The notes: generated by a model not told the origin, from the sequence alone. Shown: positions 13,408 to 26,630, numbered from the stretch's first letter. The stretch is 64,000 nucleotides of DNA from Endomychus coccineus (GCA_958510875.1 OY294070.1:42422306-42486305); one strand, 5' to 3'. A program made the numbers and translations.

Positions 13408-13506
13408 AGCTGTCAGTTGTCCAAAATCAACTGGCCATAGACTCTCATCCCCATATGGATCTTGTGGATAGGTTTCCTCCGGTGTTCTGTCGCCATGTCT
13501 GAACAA
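13408..13506 (-). CDS. Histidine acid phosphatase, exon 2 (catalytic RHG exon)
   Basis: This 99-bp exon encodes [14 protein letters not shown], then [26 protein letters not shown] is the histidine acid phosphatase active-site signature (RHGxRxP), in which the His forms the phospho-enzyme intermediate. The following TYPxDPY and WPxxxGQLT pattern is typical of animal secreted or lysosomal acid phosphatases, including insect venom acid phosphatase relatives. The exon is bounded by an acceptor (TTTCTAG) and a donor (GTGAGT), both phase 0. It joins in frame to the signal-peptide exon at 15154-15258. A second AG five bases inside the exon would also work structurally but breaks the phase match. The rest of the gene should lie at lower coordinates, in sequence now full of transposons. 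No later exon was recognised, so the gene may be very long or disrupted. Confidence 0.85.
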
Positions 13507-15153
13507 CTAGAAATAAATCTATGAAAATTGAAATACAGGGTAAAATTAAGTATAGTTTTAGTTCATGTCTTTTATTTGAATTCCAACTTTGGTGACGAAT
13601 TTTAAAAAGGCCGCGATAGTTATTCATTCATACGTATATCTTTGTTGTGCCTTTCTTCATCATTACCCTAGAACAGCGTATCCCAATTTGTCGTAATTCG
13701 CGGTCCTCATTCTCATCTTAAATAATTGTGCACCCTCTTCATGTTATAAGCAGATAGATAGCAATAGTGCAATGCCCAGGAACTTATTTAATTCGAGTTG
13801 GCAATAAATTGAAGAGGCATCTTAGAAGCTCTGCATATAGAATACGTCGATAAGCCTCGAGAATTATTTGGAGAGAAACTTAGATCTTTTGGGAAACAGA
13901 TATCACATTTTCAAACAGCTCTCACAGTAAATGACAAATTATTAATGATTCTTGACCCAGGTATGAATTATATATAAATTCTCGTGAAATAGGTCACACT
14001 AACACATATGCTTATTATTTTCGTCTTTACGTACGTTTCGGTCTCACGACCATCATTGGAAGACGTATTATGTCTGAAACGGAATTTCCTAAGACTCATT
14101 CTATCAAAACAAAGCGTCCTTTTCGCACAAATTTCAACTAAAAATGCCCATGTCGCAAAAACGAACAGAAACACGAGTAATCGAAATTGCAACACCTTAA
14201 TGTTAAATATATGAATATGTATCAAGAAGTTACGGCATAGCAATCTACTTCCAATATTCGAAGTTATTTCAAAGCACCGTTTGAGATACGGCTGAAACCA
14301 AAAAATATAACACTCAAGTATCCACTTACGAACCAGATGTTCCAGATTTATGAGGCAATAAATAGTATATATACGGAATTTTCACAAGAAATAAAAATTG
14401 AAGATAATGAGTAAGCCTTCCTGTTAAAAAAAAACTTAGAACCATATCAACACTCCTAATAAGATTATAAAAAAATATCAGAGGGGTGAGGGTGATTTTA
14501 TCCTTCTACAATTTCCTTCGAATATCTTTGGTTACTGAAAGTAGGCTAACTTTCTACAATGCAGTTTTGCAAAATTCCATCGAATAATTTCCATGCATTT
14601 GTGAATAGCGCACAAATATGTTATTTTTTAGATGAACTTTGAACTCTCGTCACGGACAAACGGTACTTTTTTTATTATATAAATTGAGTTCAATCGACTT
14701 ATTTTGACCTCTACAATAAGTGGTAGTTTTATTTCTTAGCAATTTTGTGACATCTATAAATAAGTAATAATTGTGGCACAAACAGCGCCTCATAGAGAAC
14801 GGCCATAAGCATATGGAAAAATTCCCCAACAATTTATTCATGATGAAGCTCCCCTACTCAGTAAACATATTCATAATTCATGAAATCTTCAATTTCAGGG
14901 AAATTATACAAATATATTCGATGTAACGGTTAACGGTTTTTGTGAAAAAATCCAGTTTCAGGATAACAAATGAAAATGAATTTCTCCCATAGAAGGAGAC
15001 TTCAAATTGTGTGATTGCAATTTTGCAAAGGTTGATCGATAAATGAGAACAAAACAATTGATAATTAAACTTATGGAACTTGCCAAATATTTTTGTTGAA
15101 GTAATATTCATTTTTACAATAGATCGAATGAATTATTGAAGCTTGCAACTTAC
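13507..15153 (-). other. Acid phosphatase intron 1
   Basis: The intron starts GTAAGT at 15153 and ends TTTCTAG at 13507 (1647 bp). It contains only short chance frames and no recognisable transposon. The splice sites are consensus and the flanking codons keep phase 0. Confidence 0.7.
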
Positions 15154-15258
15154 CACAACTACGGAAAGGCATTCAGCTTCAGGTTGTCCATTAGCAATTA
15201 TGGAAAATGTTATTAAGAACAAAAATGTTCGGCAAATTATGTGAACGCACATCGTCAT
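15154..15258 (-). CDS. Histidine acid phosphatase, exon 1 (signal peptide)
   Basis: The exon has 35 codons beginning ATGACG at 15258. The second Met, two codons later, is an alternative start. Residues 1-24 form a signal peptide: a short N-region, then the hydrophobic stretch TFLFLITFSIIANG. The mature part begins QPEAEC and ends LSVVV. The donor GTAAGT follows directly in phase 0. Joined to exon 2 it gives the hydrophobic beta-strand that normally precedes FRHGDRTP in this family, which is why I accept this pairing. The product should be secreted or lysosomal and hydrolyse phosphate monoesters at acid pH. Confidence 0.75.
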
Positions 15259-16307
15259 GGTGATATTGACTAAAAATAAATTTATTGTTTCATACTTAAT
15301 TATGGACCATGTTATCTCAGTTTTATCTCTGAACAGCTTCACAGTGAGATACCTCGGATCTCAGTTTGTATATTGAACATTATAATGATTTAGATATCAA
15401 ACGTGCCAATTCATGACTTTGCTGTAAGAATGTATTTGTGGAACAGTGGAGGATATCTTGAAAACTCCACGTGCAGGGGGAGTCCGGGATACTTGATGAG
15501 AAAGGGAGATATGAGCCACTGAAACTATCTTTTCCAAATTTGGCGCTTCTGGAACCATAGCCTGCTAGAGGGCTAAGTCATGATGTAGAATTTGTCACGT
15601 GACAAACTCTATTACTTTGAGTGCATTGCACCTGTTTACATTTTATTCGGCTTTGAATAACATTCGGAATACATTGATAAATAATTTGTGACTTTAATTA
15701 CCGTATGACATTTGAAATCACCGGTTATTTATTCATTTCAAATAATTGGAATTTGGCAAAGTTGAATCTCCAGATTAGTAGTACAATTATAAGTGCCACG
15801 AAATTGAATTGAATGAATTGATATGACTGAAAATAGTATCAAATTGAAACTCCTTTAAGGCGCATTCCAGGTCATATTCGCACTTCATCCCAGGTGAGGT
15901 CTTTGGATTGCGCTGAAACTTTGCAGGTGGCTTTTGCCTCAGAAAATATTAGGTTTCCCGAAATTTCGAACCATATACTTCAATAATGCGCCGCCTAGAA
16001 TATTTTTCATTTTTCTTTGAATTTTATTGATTGAAAATGAAAAAACGGTATTTCTTCTGTAGAAACGCATTACTGAGGCAAACAAATATTATGGATTAGA
16101 TGGGAAATTTTCCAAGGAATCCAACGACGCCTTCAGAATTGGTCTATCGTATGTCGCTTGCGCACAAACTCAAATTTTTTTTTTTTACAAAAATTCATAT
16201 CTACGGTGTTGATACTCCGATCGGGGTGAAATTTAGTATGAATAAGGCAGCTAAAACTGAGTACTTCACACTGGTGCCTGACTGGTCACATAAATTATAA
16301 GACAAAG
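15259..16307. other. Upstream region of the acid phosphatase gene; no gene seen
   Basis: This holds the presumed 5' UTR and promoter of the minus-strand acid phosphatase. I could not identify a convincing TATA box or initiator. The short frames on both strands look non-coding. Confidence 0.4.
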
Positions 16308-17590
16308 CCGCTAGAGTTAATTATCTGTATTTTTAAAAATTCCTAGGCCATTTCTCTCAACTTCATGCCGATGGGTGAATATTAATCCCAAATCTGACAC
16401 CAGATTCAAATTCCTCGGAAAATATCCGATCGATCATGTGCTTTCTAAAAAATTTCCAAGTCGATTCAATCCATATTTATTAAGTGGAAAATTGCATTCA
16501 ATTTTTGAAATATAGAATTTATTTTTACATGAACAGAACGATCTAAGAACACTAAGCGTGCCCTACGTATCATTTGATTTTCACTTCATAATCTCGTTTT
16601 GTATTCATCACGAATTGGAAAAAAGCAATAATATTATTTATCACGAAAAGGTTTTGAATTTAGCGCGCTCACTGCTTGGACGCGGCATCCAATCAAATTT
16701 ACGCACTCACAAAGAAGAAAAATCATGTCTAGATTATACACTGTCGCTTCCTAAAAATTTTCGCCATCTGTCGGTTTTTGCGTAGAAATAAATAAGCCAG
16801 CAGTAACGCTTTAAAGTATCCCGCGAGCATGTTTTTTCAATATTCAAATTTGTTTGAAAGCCCAGTGTACATTTCTTGATAAAAATTCAATTTCTTCTTT
16901 GAAAAAAAATAATTCTTATTATTATATTTCATTTTATTTAATTATTATTTAATAATAATTTTCATTATATAACTAATTTTATTTATAATTATATTTGAAA
17001 TTATATTCATTTTTCTTTTAAAAAAAATAATAAATTTTAGTGTTAAAACTCATTTTAATTGATTATTATTTCTTTAAGAAGAAATTAATTATCCGCAAAA
17101 ACTGACAGATGGCGACACTTCGCTAAACACCCCAAATATTTTTAGTAAGCGACAGTGTATCTAGACATGATTTCTCTTCTTTGTGAGCGAGTAAATTTGA
17201 TTAGATGCCGCGGTCAATCCAATGAGCGCGCTTAATTCAAAACCTTTTCGTGATAAATAGTATTATTGCGTTCTTCCAATCCGTGATGAACGCAAAACGA
17301 GATTATGAAGTGAAAATCAGATGATACGTAGGTCACGCGTAGTGCTCTTGAATCGTTCTGGTCAAGTAAAAAACATTCTATATTTCAAAAATTGAATGCA
17401 ATTTTCCACTTCTTAATAAATATGGATTGAATCGACTTAAAAACTTTGTAGAAAGTACATAATCGATCGGAAATTTTCCGTTGAATCCGAATCTGCTGTC
17501 AGATTTGAGATTAATATTCACCCATCAGCATGAAGTTAAAAGAAATGGCCTAGGAATCTTTGAAAATACAGATAATTGACTCTAGCGTTT
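16308..17590. mobile_element. Foldback element with arms of about 480-500 bp
   Basis: The left arm (16308-16783) and right arm (17092-17590) are reverse complements with scattered mismatches and small indels. Shared blocks include CGCTAGAGT, AATTATCTGTATTTT, CCTAGGCCATTTCT and CGCCATCTGTC. A loop of about 300 bp, nearly pure A and T, separates them. I found no target-site duplication or transposase. The divergence between arms means an old insertion. The 75-codon frame in the left arm is not conserved in the right arm and is probably chance. Confidence 0.75.
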
Positions 17591-20379
17591 TACCAATGTC
17601 GTTTCTTTCAAATTGCCATTAGCTTATCTCAAACAAGAATCCTCAGGGATACGCTATGCCTCTCACCCCCAAATCCAATATTCACTCAAAAAGTTCAGCT
17701 CAATCAAAAAACTGGCACGTGGCAATATAAAAAGCAGATCATTATGCCATGGTTCCAAAAATCAATCTATGTCTTGTTCATGAAAACCCACTGTATTCGC
17801 CCATTTATTAATAATCAATGATTTACCTGAAGCTACAATATGATGTGCCATTTCATCGTCCAGGATTCCAGTCTTTTTTGATCCTTTATTTTAGACTTCG
17901 AGCAGTTATTCCTTCTTTGGAAAGAAAATATGGTGAAGAAAGACAATGTCGATATTCCAGTATTTGTATTATTGTAACTCTCTATTTATGAAACTCTATA
18001 AAACTTTATTTAAGGAATTTATATTATTCCTAATCCTCAATCTATTTATTTATTGACAGTGTGGCCATTTAATTTAGAGAACTATGACTCGTTGGAGTTT
18101 CATCCCAATCATTGATTAGCTAGAGCAGACGTGAAAAATTTCATTGACATTTACCCTTTTATTTCACAAGACACTCAAGATTTTAACACACTGGAAGGTT
18201 GGAAGCGTAAACGCTTATATCAATCAGATGAACTAGTACTCAACAACAACAATAAAATTTAATAATAAAAATAACAATTAAATCAGTAATGATGAAATAA
18301 TGGTTGTGACAAGTGATAATGGAAGATAATAAAAAGAATATTATAACTAATTTTATTACTAATGAGGATAACAAAATATAAGATCAAAATCTATACTCGA
18401 ATGAAACAAACCTAGAAAATCTAAATTAACTAAAAGACAGAATGAGAACTGATATTATTGAATTGATACCCAACTAGGATGAACCTAGGGAATCGAAATT
18501 AAATGAACTGATTTGAAGGTATTATTGAACTTGAACATGAGTAAAAAACTGAGAATAACTTTGTTGATTGAAAATTTAAAACAACTCTGATCTAGCGAAA
18601 TCCACCCTTCTTATCAAAAACACTCTGTAGGAACTATTGAGTTAAATTAATTGAAATTAAGTGTCACGTGATTTCTCAAGAGACTAATTCGAGCTAAAAA
18701 ATCGGTTGTCTGTAAAGTCGGTTTACTGACGATAGTTGAACGTCATAAGAAAATACTGATGGAATGGACGGCTGGCTGGTCCAACCTGTCATTTCAGACA
18801 CATTGTTATGATATGTGGAAGATTTAACATTTATGTTTTAATTTTTTGAAATCATAGCTACGCTCGATAATTATTTCGATCGAATAGTAAAGCAATTGAT
18901 TTTTTTACTCATCGTGAAATAGTTCTGTTAACTTATTGTTATAGTTTTGTCAATTATAGCATAACCTACAATCGCTGCACTATTTATTTTAATGATGAAA
19001 GCACGAATATTCGACAATATATCACTGAACATATATTCAATATCGAAAGAATCATTACCTTTATCGCCGCAATTATCGTTGCTATAAACAATTGACACCA
19101 CATTCACTTTTCACTACACTTCATACTTGACGAAAACATGTAAATGTATTATTTTGTATAGCAGCTGTCCACGCGGACGCATCGCTCACTCAAGTAGGAG
19201 ACGCTCTCGCTTGCACTCCAAGCCTTGAATGGAACGCCTTAGAGCGAGGTAACGCCGCATGCTTAAATGGAACGCCTCATGAGTCATGTTTTCTCGTGCG
19301 TACAGCCGGCTCCATCGAATTATAAGACGTTGTCACGTCAAAAATATAACTGAAGGTTTTAAGCATTGTCCCTGGTATGCGTCCTTCTTCTCAAGAACCA
19401 ATCTACAATATGGAAAAGTTTCCCTGAATTGTTCAACCAATAAGCAGTAACATTCCTCTCTAGAGGTCTCTATTCCAGGATTTCTAAACCTCTATTTCTG
19501 AATATTACAAACTGATTCGAATGTACATATTATTTCAACTATAATCAAAACTATGTTTAAATACAATTTCGATGATTAGGTACAACGTTACGTCCCGATT
19601 TACGTGTGATATATTTTGAATAATTATGTAACTTATGAAAGGAAGACGTGTAAGACTTCCATATTGAATCAACAATGGGTCTGGAAAAAAGAGTCCACTA
19701 CCTAAACGTCTCCAGATGGTTAAAATTAACATTTATCATATAGTTTACCGTCCTATATTGGTTATTCATCTTGACAGGTCTACGATTTCCTTTAGAACTA
19801 TGAACTTTTGTGAACTTATTGAAACCCTCTTGAACATGTCAGCTATGGTGTTATATCACCATCCTTGAAGCGGGTGTGAACTAATTTGTGTTTATTTTAG
19901 GAATTCAACTACTATTTCTCACACTAACATTTGTTATTGCTACTATACAGAGAACATTTGCCAACATCTGGCAACCCCTAGATGTTCTTTACTTTTGAAT
20001 ATTTTAATTTTACATGACATTTTAATTTTCAAAAATGATTTTGGTTTTTAAATTCTGAAAAATAACCTGTACTAAAACCCATATTACGTTATGCACAACA
20101 CATATGAGAATTTAAATGGGGTACCATGAACCAATAATTAGTTTTCATTCATATCCATCTTTGAAACCATTGTGAAGTTAGAGATAATTCATATTCAATC
20201 CATGATGACACAATTACCAACATTTGAAATATTAGATAACTTCACCTGCACAAATATTATTTGTTGAACAATTGATACGTTCCTTTTTGTAACTTATGTA
20301 AAAACCATACAGATGACGTTACGAAACCCCAAGGAACATTCTACCAAAATCATTACAGGGGTACATTCTTGGCGGACTT
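17591..20379. other. No gene or recognisable element
   Basis: AT-rich sequence with only short frames. 19150-19330 is distinctly GC-richer, with repeated GGAACGCCT words (19228 and 19268), and could be a regulatory or repeat fragment. I cannot assign it. Confidence 0.4.
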
Positions 20380-20399
20380 CACGAAGTTCAAGTATGGAT

Positions 20400-20929
20400 A
20401 GAATGGAAGAAATCTCTTGCTCGTAGTTATTGTTATTGGAAGGTTCCTTCACACCATTGGGAGAAACTGTTTTGAAACTGGAAAAGATTATGCAGGGCCA
20501 TCTTAAGGTAGGAATTTCCTTATAATAGTAGATGCGTTAACAGAATGGCCGAAAGTAACGATCCAGAAATTTGCAGCTACAACTGAATCGACTATAAGGG
20601 CTTTAAGAGAAGTATTCATCCGAAATGGGGTACAGTGTGCTCTGGTGAGCGATAATACTCCACTTATTAAATCCGAGAAATTCGAGTCATTCCTAATCAG
20701 GAATGGGATTGTACATATAAGTATCGCGTGGGAACATTCAGCCACAAATGAGCAGGCGGAAAAGTTTGTTCAACCCATGAGAAATAGATTAAAATCGATG
20801 GCAGAGGACCCAGGAACGGTGCACGCGAAATTTCATCAGATTTTTTTTCACTACAGATCCACACCATTCTGGAATGAGATGAAATATTTGGCAGAAACAT
20901 TTCTAAATATAGATACATGCAAAGCGTGA
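20400..20929 (+). pseudogene. Gypsy-like LTR retrotransposon integrase fragment
   Basis: The segment encodes an integrase core in two frames. The first frame ends with KDYAGP (around 20480-20505), the strand carrying the first catalytic Asp. After a frameshift, the second frame runs to 20929 with LIIVDALTEWPKV, TIRALREVFIRNG, LVSDNTP (second Asp) and ATNEQAEKFVQ (third acidic residue). This DDE arrangement and the ATNxQAExFVQ block are characteristic of Ty3/gypsy integrases. SDNTP and NEQAE replace the usual SDNGP and NGQAE, consistent with decay. No protease, RT or LTR was identified nearby. It is a relic. Confidence 0.8.
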
Positions 20930-21059
20930 TTTACTAAAATTTCAAAATCAGAAGAAGTGCCAGGATAAAAGTAGGATTCTGCCAAAACAATTGAATTTGG
21001 TACCAAAACAGATTCCTGTGGAACATCTGCGTCAATAGCCATTAATCGATAGTGAATGG

Positions 21060-21330
21060 CAAAGTTGAGGCGGCAAACCATATGACCATATGAAACCCAT
21101 ATTTCCGACCAATCACGATTTTGGGGCTTTGTAGGTATTGGATGAGCTCGAAGTTGATTGCTTCTTCCATTAATTTAGAGATCAAGATCACAGAAAGAAG
21201 TGCAATGAGTCTATAATTATTTGGGTATTCGATAATCTTAGATCTTATTTTGGCGTTATAAGCATCTTTCGATGCTTTTATATTGTGATTGCAAATATTC
21301 CTGGCATCAAGATATTCTGTTCGGTCTCCA
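21060..21330 (-). pseudogene. Non-LTR reverse transcriptase fragment
   Basis: A minus-strand frame contains NNYRLIALLSVI, LISKLMEEAINFELIQYLQ and GRKYGFHMV. These correspond to the NYRPIxLLxxxSKxxE and QxGFR blocks of Jockey-type reverse transcriptases. Only this N-terminal RT part is present and the catalytic core is missing. It adjoins the integrase relic in opposite orientation, so the region is a patchwork of fragments. Confidence 0.6.
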
Positions 21331-21339
21331 GGCATGCAT

Positions 21340-23673
21340 TCCCGCACCAGCGACGGTATGCTGTTTGTTATGAAGCGACGGCCCTAGAACAAATTGTATT
21401 GAACCATGGTTCACCAGATGATGACAATCTTCGAAATTTCCTTGGCACATTGCCTTGGCCCCTAGTCTTTTCGAAGCCAATTCGTGGTGGAGACCAATTA
21501 CAAGTATTGTCGTAACAATAAATATAATATAAAATATCGATTATTTAACCATCCTGTAACAACCAAAACATGCCCTTGTTAGATCTTTCAGTGATGTGTA
21601 CTTTCATTGGTTCATTATCAAGGACATCAGGCCATAAATAATAACTTGACTTACCATGATTGTAAATGTTAGAATACTAATATTAAGATTCATTCTATCA
21701 CACTACTTCGCCTTGTAATAATCCGAAATTATTAATTGAAATAATTCAATTTAATTTGAAATAAAGTGATTTAAATTATTATGTTTTGTTAGAATAAACG
21801 ACTAGCTACTAGTTAGTCGCATAACCTTAAATTCCGTATTCGGGACACCGACCTCTTGACCAACAAGGAACTATGCTTAGCAAAGTTAGCGTGGCACGAG
21901 GCAAGTGGAACTTTTTTTCTGAGTCAGGGGAAAGCCACGTAGAGTTAAAAGAATTCTTCACTAACCGTTATTGTGCCTAGTCTTATTCCTATAGGTCGCT
22001 TTAATGACGTATAGACGGGGTTCTAAATTAAACAAATTTTCTAAAAACCTTGCGCTTGTGTTCGCCCATACTCCAATCCATTCATAGAAACTAATTACCT
22101 TTAGAAAAAAAGAATTCTTCACCACATACTCGTTCGTTAGGCTAATATTCTTGTCCAGCCTGTTTTTGCTCCCTGAGAAATAATCCATTGCTTGCATTAA
22201 TCCAAGTTATATATTTTACCTAGAATCCACACTCATATTAATTAAATTTATTGTTATTGTTGTTGAGATAATACATAAAGTTTTAAGAAATTCTCCAGTC
22301 AAGTCAAGTAGAATTATCCAGTTTAATTTTTGGTCCTAAGGTCATATATTATTTTTTTGAAATCAATTAATATTCTGTTTGATTGTATAATAGCAGTTTA
22401 AATCCAGGTAATTAGATATAGATCAAGTTAATTTATCAAGTTGTGTTCATATAAGTCTACAGTCAACGAAGAAAATTTTCAAATTCATTTGGCTCCAGAA
22501 GAGTGCAACCTAGGTTAAATTTTGCTTGTAATATTGGAAAATAAAGAAACCTGGAGTGGGTTATTCACCCTTCAAATCATGATCCGTTTTGTTATATATT
22601 CTTTCCAGTCATTCAGGCTAGTTTGAGCCGTCAATTGTAATTTCGCTTAACGAAGGTCACCTAGGGGAAGGGATAGAGCATCATGTCGTTAGGCTTGCCC
22701 CAGGTTACCAGAATGAGAGGAATCCTTCCATTCTAAATATTATCAATTAACCATCGTTCAATTCTCTTTGAGCAGGTACTCGCTCGCTGGTGAGTGGGGT
22801 AGAACTAGCGACATTGATAACCTTCTCCCAGGTTCTCACTTACGGTAAGCTTGAATCAGACCCGCCTTCAAATTCATGTGCAATCATTTGCGGAACCAGA
22901 TGATGTTATAATCCTGTTGTGGTGGCAGCCTAAAAAAACCTCAAGAGTATGTAGATCAACTAAGATCTCTGATACCCTAGCAGGTTCCAACAAAAATTTA
23001 TAATTCATATAACACGCTGATGAGATATTAACGTTACCTGAAATAATAAATACCTAGTCGACTGTATAGACGTAATTAGTTTCAACGATTCTATTGTATT
23101 ACTTTGCTCTGTGTAACGTGAATAGTTTCAACAAGTTAAATTGTATTATTGAAAAAATATATTTTTTCAAACGGTCTGTTAGCATCGTAAGACAACTCCC
23201 TTGATACCAGCCTAAAAGTTAGTTATCGATAAGAAACACGTTTGTCATCGATAACTCGACTGACTTCTCCGAAAAGTGAACTCATGCAGGAGTTCGTGGC
23301 ATTTCCGAGAATCCGATTTCAGCCACCCTAGCACTCGCGGGTTTTTCCAGAATTCTCGCTCTACGTAGGAAGCCCCTCCTTCTCTCCATAAGCTTAGTGC
23401 TTTCGGCTCGACCAATCACAGGTAATATCGCAACATTCTCCCCAAACTTTTTGAATGAAAGGTAATTGCATTTCCTCAACGGTATGCATTATTAGCTTCG
23501 CTCTATTCCTGTGTCAAGCTTTCTGTTGTGACCCCTACCAAGGTTAAATCACCACTCTATTGAATGTCCAACTACACATACGGTTGCACTGAAATAACTT
23601 ACATTTGATTTGCTCCGAACTTTACATATACCTTTGGTATATGGACCAGTGCAACAAACTAACCTAGTTAACA
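21340..23673. other. No gene recognised
   Basis: Mixed-composition sequence without convincing frames. An AATAAAG signal at about 22540 and GC-richer stretches at 22600-22920 and 23190-23480 could be LTR or UTR remnants. I saw no matching pair of terminal repeats, so I leave them unassigned. Confidence 0.4.
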
Positions 23674-24228
23674 GTGAACATTGTGTATTGTGTGTCACCA
23701 ACCGATGAAAAAAATGGAAACCGAGGTGGCGGAGTCGCCATATATTTAAGTGAAAACTTGAAATTTAGTGTTCATCATCCGGATACAATTAGATCTGAAT
23801 CGGAGTTTGAATTTTCATCTATTGTAATTTCTATAGGCAATATTTCTTTAAGTGTTTCATGTATTCATAGACCACCTACATATAACGTGAATTTGTTTAA
23901 TTATAATTTAGATTTGTTACTAGACAGTTTTAACAACTTTCTGAGTCCAATATTTGTTTGTGGTGATTTTAACATAAATTTACATCATAACCACAGAAGT
24001 TCAATAGCAAATGAATTACGCAATACATTTACATCATTTGGTTTAACACAATGTATTTTAGAGTACACCCGTGTACAAGGACATTCTAAAACAGTAGTTG
24101 ATAATGTATTCTCGAATATCAATATTGAAAATCTCTCTCCACAGGTTATTTCTAGTAATATATCTGATCATTATTTGCAAAGGGTTACTTACAATTACAT
24201 TACTAATAACTTGAATCTCAACAAGTAA
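23674..24228 (+). pseudogene. Non-LTR retrotransposon A: endonuclease domain
   Basis: This is an AP-type endonuclease fragment of a Jockey/CR1-like element. It starts within the domain (GNRGGGVAIYLSENLKF) and includes SVSCIHRPP, FVCGDFNINLHH (the GDFN metal-binding motif), LTQCILEYTR and ISSNISDHYLQ (the SDH motif with the catalytic His). The frame ends at 24228 by frameshift or stop, before the RT linker. The N-terminal part of the domain is missing, so this copy is 5'-truncated. It is the upstream part of the element that the Polinton-like palindrome later split. Confidence 0.8.
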
Positions 24229-24289
24229 CATTTAATAGAGACTTTTGAAATAAGTATTACATAGCATCTAATTGCCCTAGAATTCAGAA

Positions 24290-26217
24290 ATGAAACCTTA
24301 GATGATGAAAATATAGATGTTGGTACTCTCTTTTCTTCATTCCATGAACGATTTACCACAATAGTTAATAGAGCATTTCTATCAGAACGCATTGTTAAGA
24401 AAATACAATCTTCCAAACATCTGAAGCATAAGCCTTGGATATCTACTCATATTCTAAATCAAAGTTATCTTCTGAGAGATTTATTTAGTTTATACAAAAG
24501 TTCAAATGATCCACTAATTGGAGGAAAAATATTCAATACTACAAGAACAACACCAAAACTTCATAAATAATTCTAAAAAACAAAATATTAAAATTCAAAA
24601 ATTGCTCATTCTAATAATAAATTAACGCTATTAACGGCTTGGACTATAATCAAAGATCAGTTTAATTTTCAACGCAAAGAGCAATTGCCGGACAAGTTCT
24701 TACTAACTGATGGCACTGAAATCGAATTGAAAGAAGCTGCCCAGAAATTTAGTAATCATTTCTATGAACTCAATCATTCATACAATTTTTCCTCTCAAAG
24801 TAATCATGTCCCTTTAATACTACACAAGCGTATAACCTCATCACTTTTTCTTATTCCATTCCTGATGATGTGGCGTCATTGATGCGGAAAGTAGCAAAAA
24901 AACATGCTCAAGGTTTCGATGGTATACCATGGTCTCTATTACTACATGTGGTAGATGTTTTAAAATACCTGTTATACAATCTTGTGAATTTATCCTTTCG
25001 GCAAGGTGTGTTCTCTTCTATTCTAAAAAATTCAATTTTAATACCTGTTTATGTAAAGAATGAGCGTACCGATATGGCTAACTATAGACCAATTTGTCTT
25101 CTTTCAGTGTTTTCGAAAATTTTCGAAACTGCGTATTGCAAGATTCTGCAATCGTTCATAAAAAACACAATATCATTTCTAAACAGCAATTTGGCTTTCA
25201 GTTGGGTCTCTCTACTCAGGATGCAATATTAAGATTTCTTGAATTCATTTTGAATAGTTTTGAACTAAAGCAACATGCTGTAGGAACATTTTTTGATTTA
25301 TCGCGAGCTTTTGACATGGTGGATCATAATATTTTAGTGCAAAAACTCTCCCTTTATGGTATCAGAGGTGTAGCGTTGGATTGGATTGCTTCCTACTTAT
25401 CTGATCGTTCGCATCATGTTCCAATAAGACGCAATAATGTTGAATATTAATCGGACTATGAGATGATAAAAATGGGAGTACCTCAAGGTAGCTCACTAGG
25501 ACCTATTTTATTTTTATTGTTTATTAACGATTTACGTCTTCACCTTCAAAAATACTGTTTAACTCAATTTTTCGATGATACTTCCGCTGGAACTAGTGAT
25601 AGCAACATAAATAATCTCTCACCTAAAATTAGTATGTGTCTAGACACGATGCAAGCTTATTGTTCCGACAACAGGTTGATTCTAAATCCTCTTAAAACTG
25701 AATGTGTACTATTTTCAGCTAGTGAAATCAACATCAGCATTTTGGTTCAAATAAATCAAAAAAATATTCAACCTTCTAAGTGTATTAAACATTGACAATC
25801 ACTTAAAATGGAACAACCATGCTGAGTTTTTAAGTGGGGAGCTATCTACCGCATGTGACGTTACATGGCAACTTAGACAATACGTCAGTCTTGCCACATT
25901 AAAAGTTTATTACTTTGGATATATACAGTCTATATTGAACTATTGCATTATTTGTTGGGGTAACTCACCTAATGCTCGATATTTATTTGTTGTACAAAAG
26001 AAAATAATCTGAACTATGCTTCATGAAAAACCTACTGATTCTTGTACAAGTCTTTTAAAATATTTAAATATATTGACAATACCATCTTTATATATATTAT
26101 CTTCTTTAACTTACACAAAATCATATTTAAGTAATTCTATTACTTATTCAAATAGAAGCATTGATTATAATTTAAGAGATAAAGATGAAATCTTACTTCC
26201 TCATCACAATTTATACA
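24290..26217 (+). pseudogene. Non-LTR retrotransposon A: reverse transcriptase, interrupted
   Basis: The RT runs through several frames: KPWISTHILNQS (linker, 24430), QGFDGIPWSLL (24910), [16 protein letters not shown] (25080), [20 protein letters not shown] (25270), GVPQGSSLGPILFLLFINDL (25470) and the catalytic FFDDTS near 25570, then the C-terminal region to 26217. At least four frameshifts or stops break it, including one near 25232 and a TAA at 25448. Both catalytic Asp residues survive. The frame at 26016-26217 continues, after the 17.1-kb insertion, into 43345-43517. Confidence 0.85.
26212..26217. repeat. Target-site duplication TATACA (left)
   Basis: TATACA immediately precedes the element's terminal AGTAGATTAAG. 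The identical hexamer follows the element at 43339-43344. Six-base duplications are characteristic of Polinton/Maverick integration. Confidence 0.9.
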
Positions 26218-26282
26218 AGTAGATTAAGTCCGCGCGTTCTACGCCAGGAAATGACGTCATCGACCGGATGTTGCGCGCGCAA

Positions 26283-26630
26283 CTTCGGATGTAACGTTAC
26301 TAACCCGCGAAATTCAAACGTGTCCATAGAGCTTACAATGATCACCGAACTTCCGACCATAGAGGTCTGGGTCATAGAATGTGAGGTTAGTTGGACGTAA
26401 CGTTACTAACCCGCGAAATTCAAACGTGTCCATAGAGCTTACAATGATCACCGAACTTCCGACCATAGAGGTCTGGATGTGAGGTTAGTTGGACGTAACG
26501 TTACTAACCCGCGAAATTCAAACGTGTCCATAGAGCTTACGATGATTATAGAACTTTCGACCATAGAGGTCTGGATGTGAGGTTAGTTGGATGTGACGTC
26601 ATCGACCCGCCAAATTCAAACGTAGAGGTG
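26283..26630. repeat. Subterminal tandem repeat, units of about 100-115 bp (left)
   Basis: Three copies of a unit containing ACGTTACTAACCCGCGAAAT, GTCCATAGAGCTTAC and GACCATAGAGGTCTGG, followed by a partial unit. It is preceded by the CpG-rich end TTGCGCGCGCAAC (26271-26283). Mirrored at 42925-43272. Confidence 0.9.

Noticed and set aside
13968..14243. A 91-codon minus-strand frame with a hydrophobic stretch in acid phosphatase intron 1
   Set aside because: The flanking exons join in phase without it and I see no splice sites at its edges.
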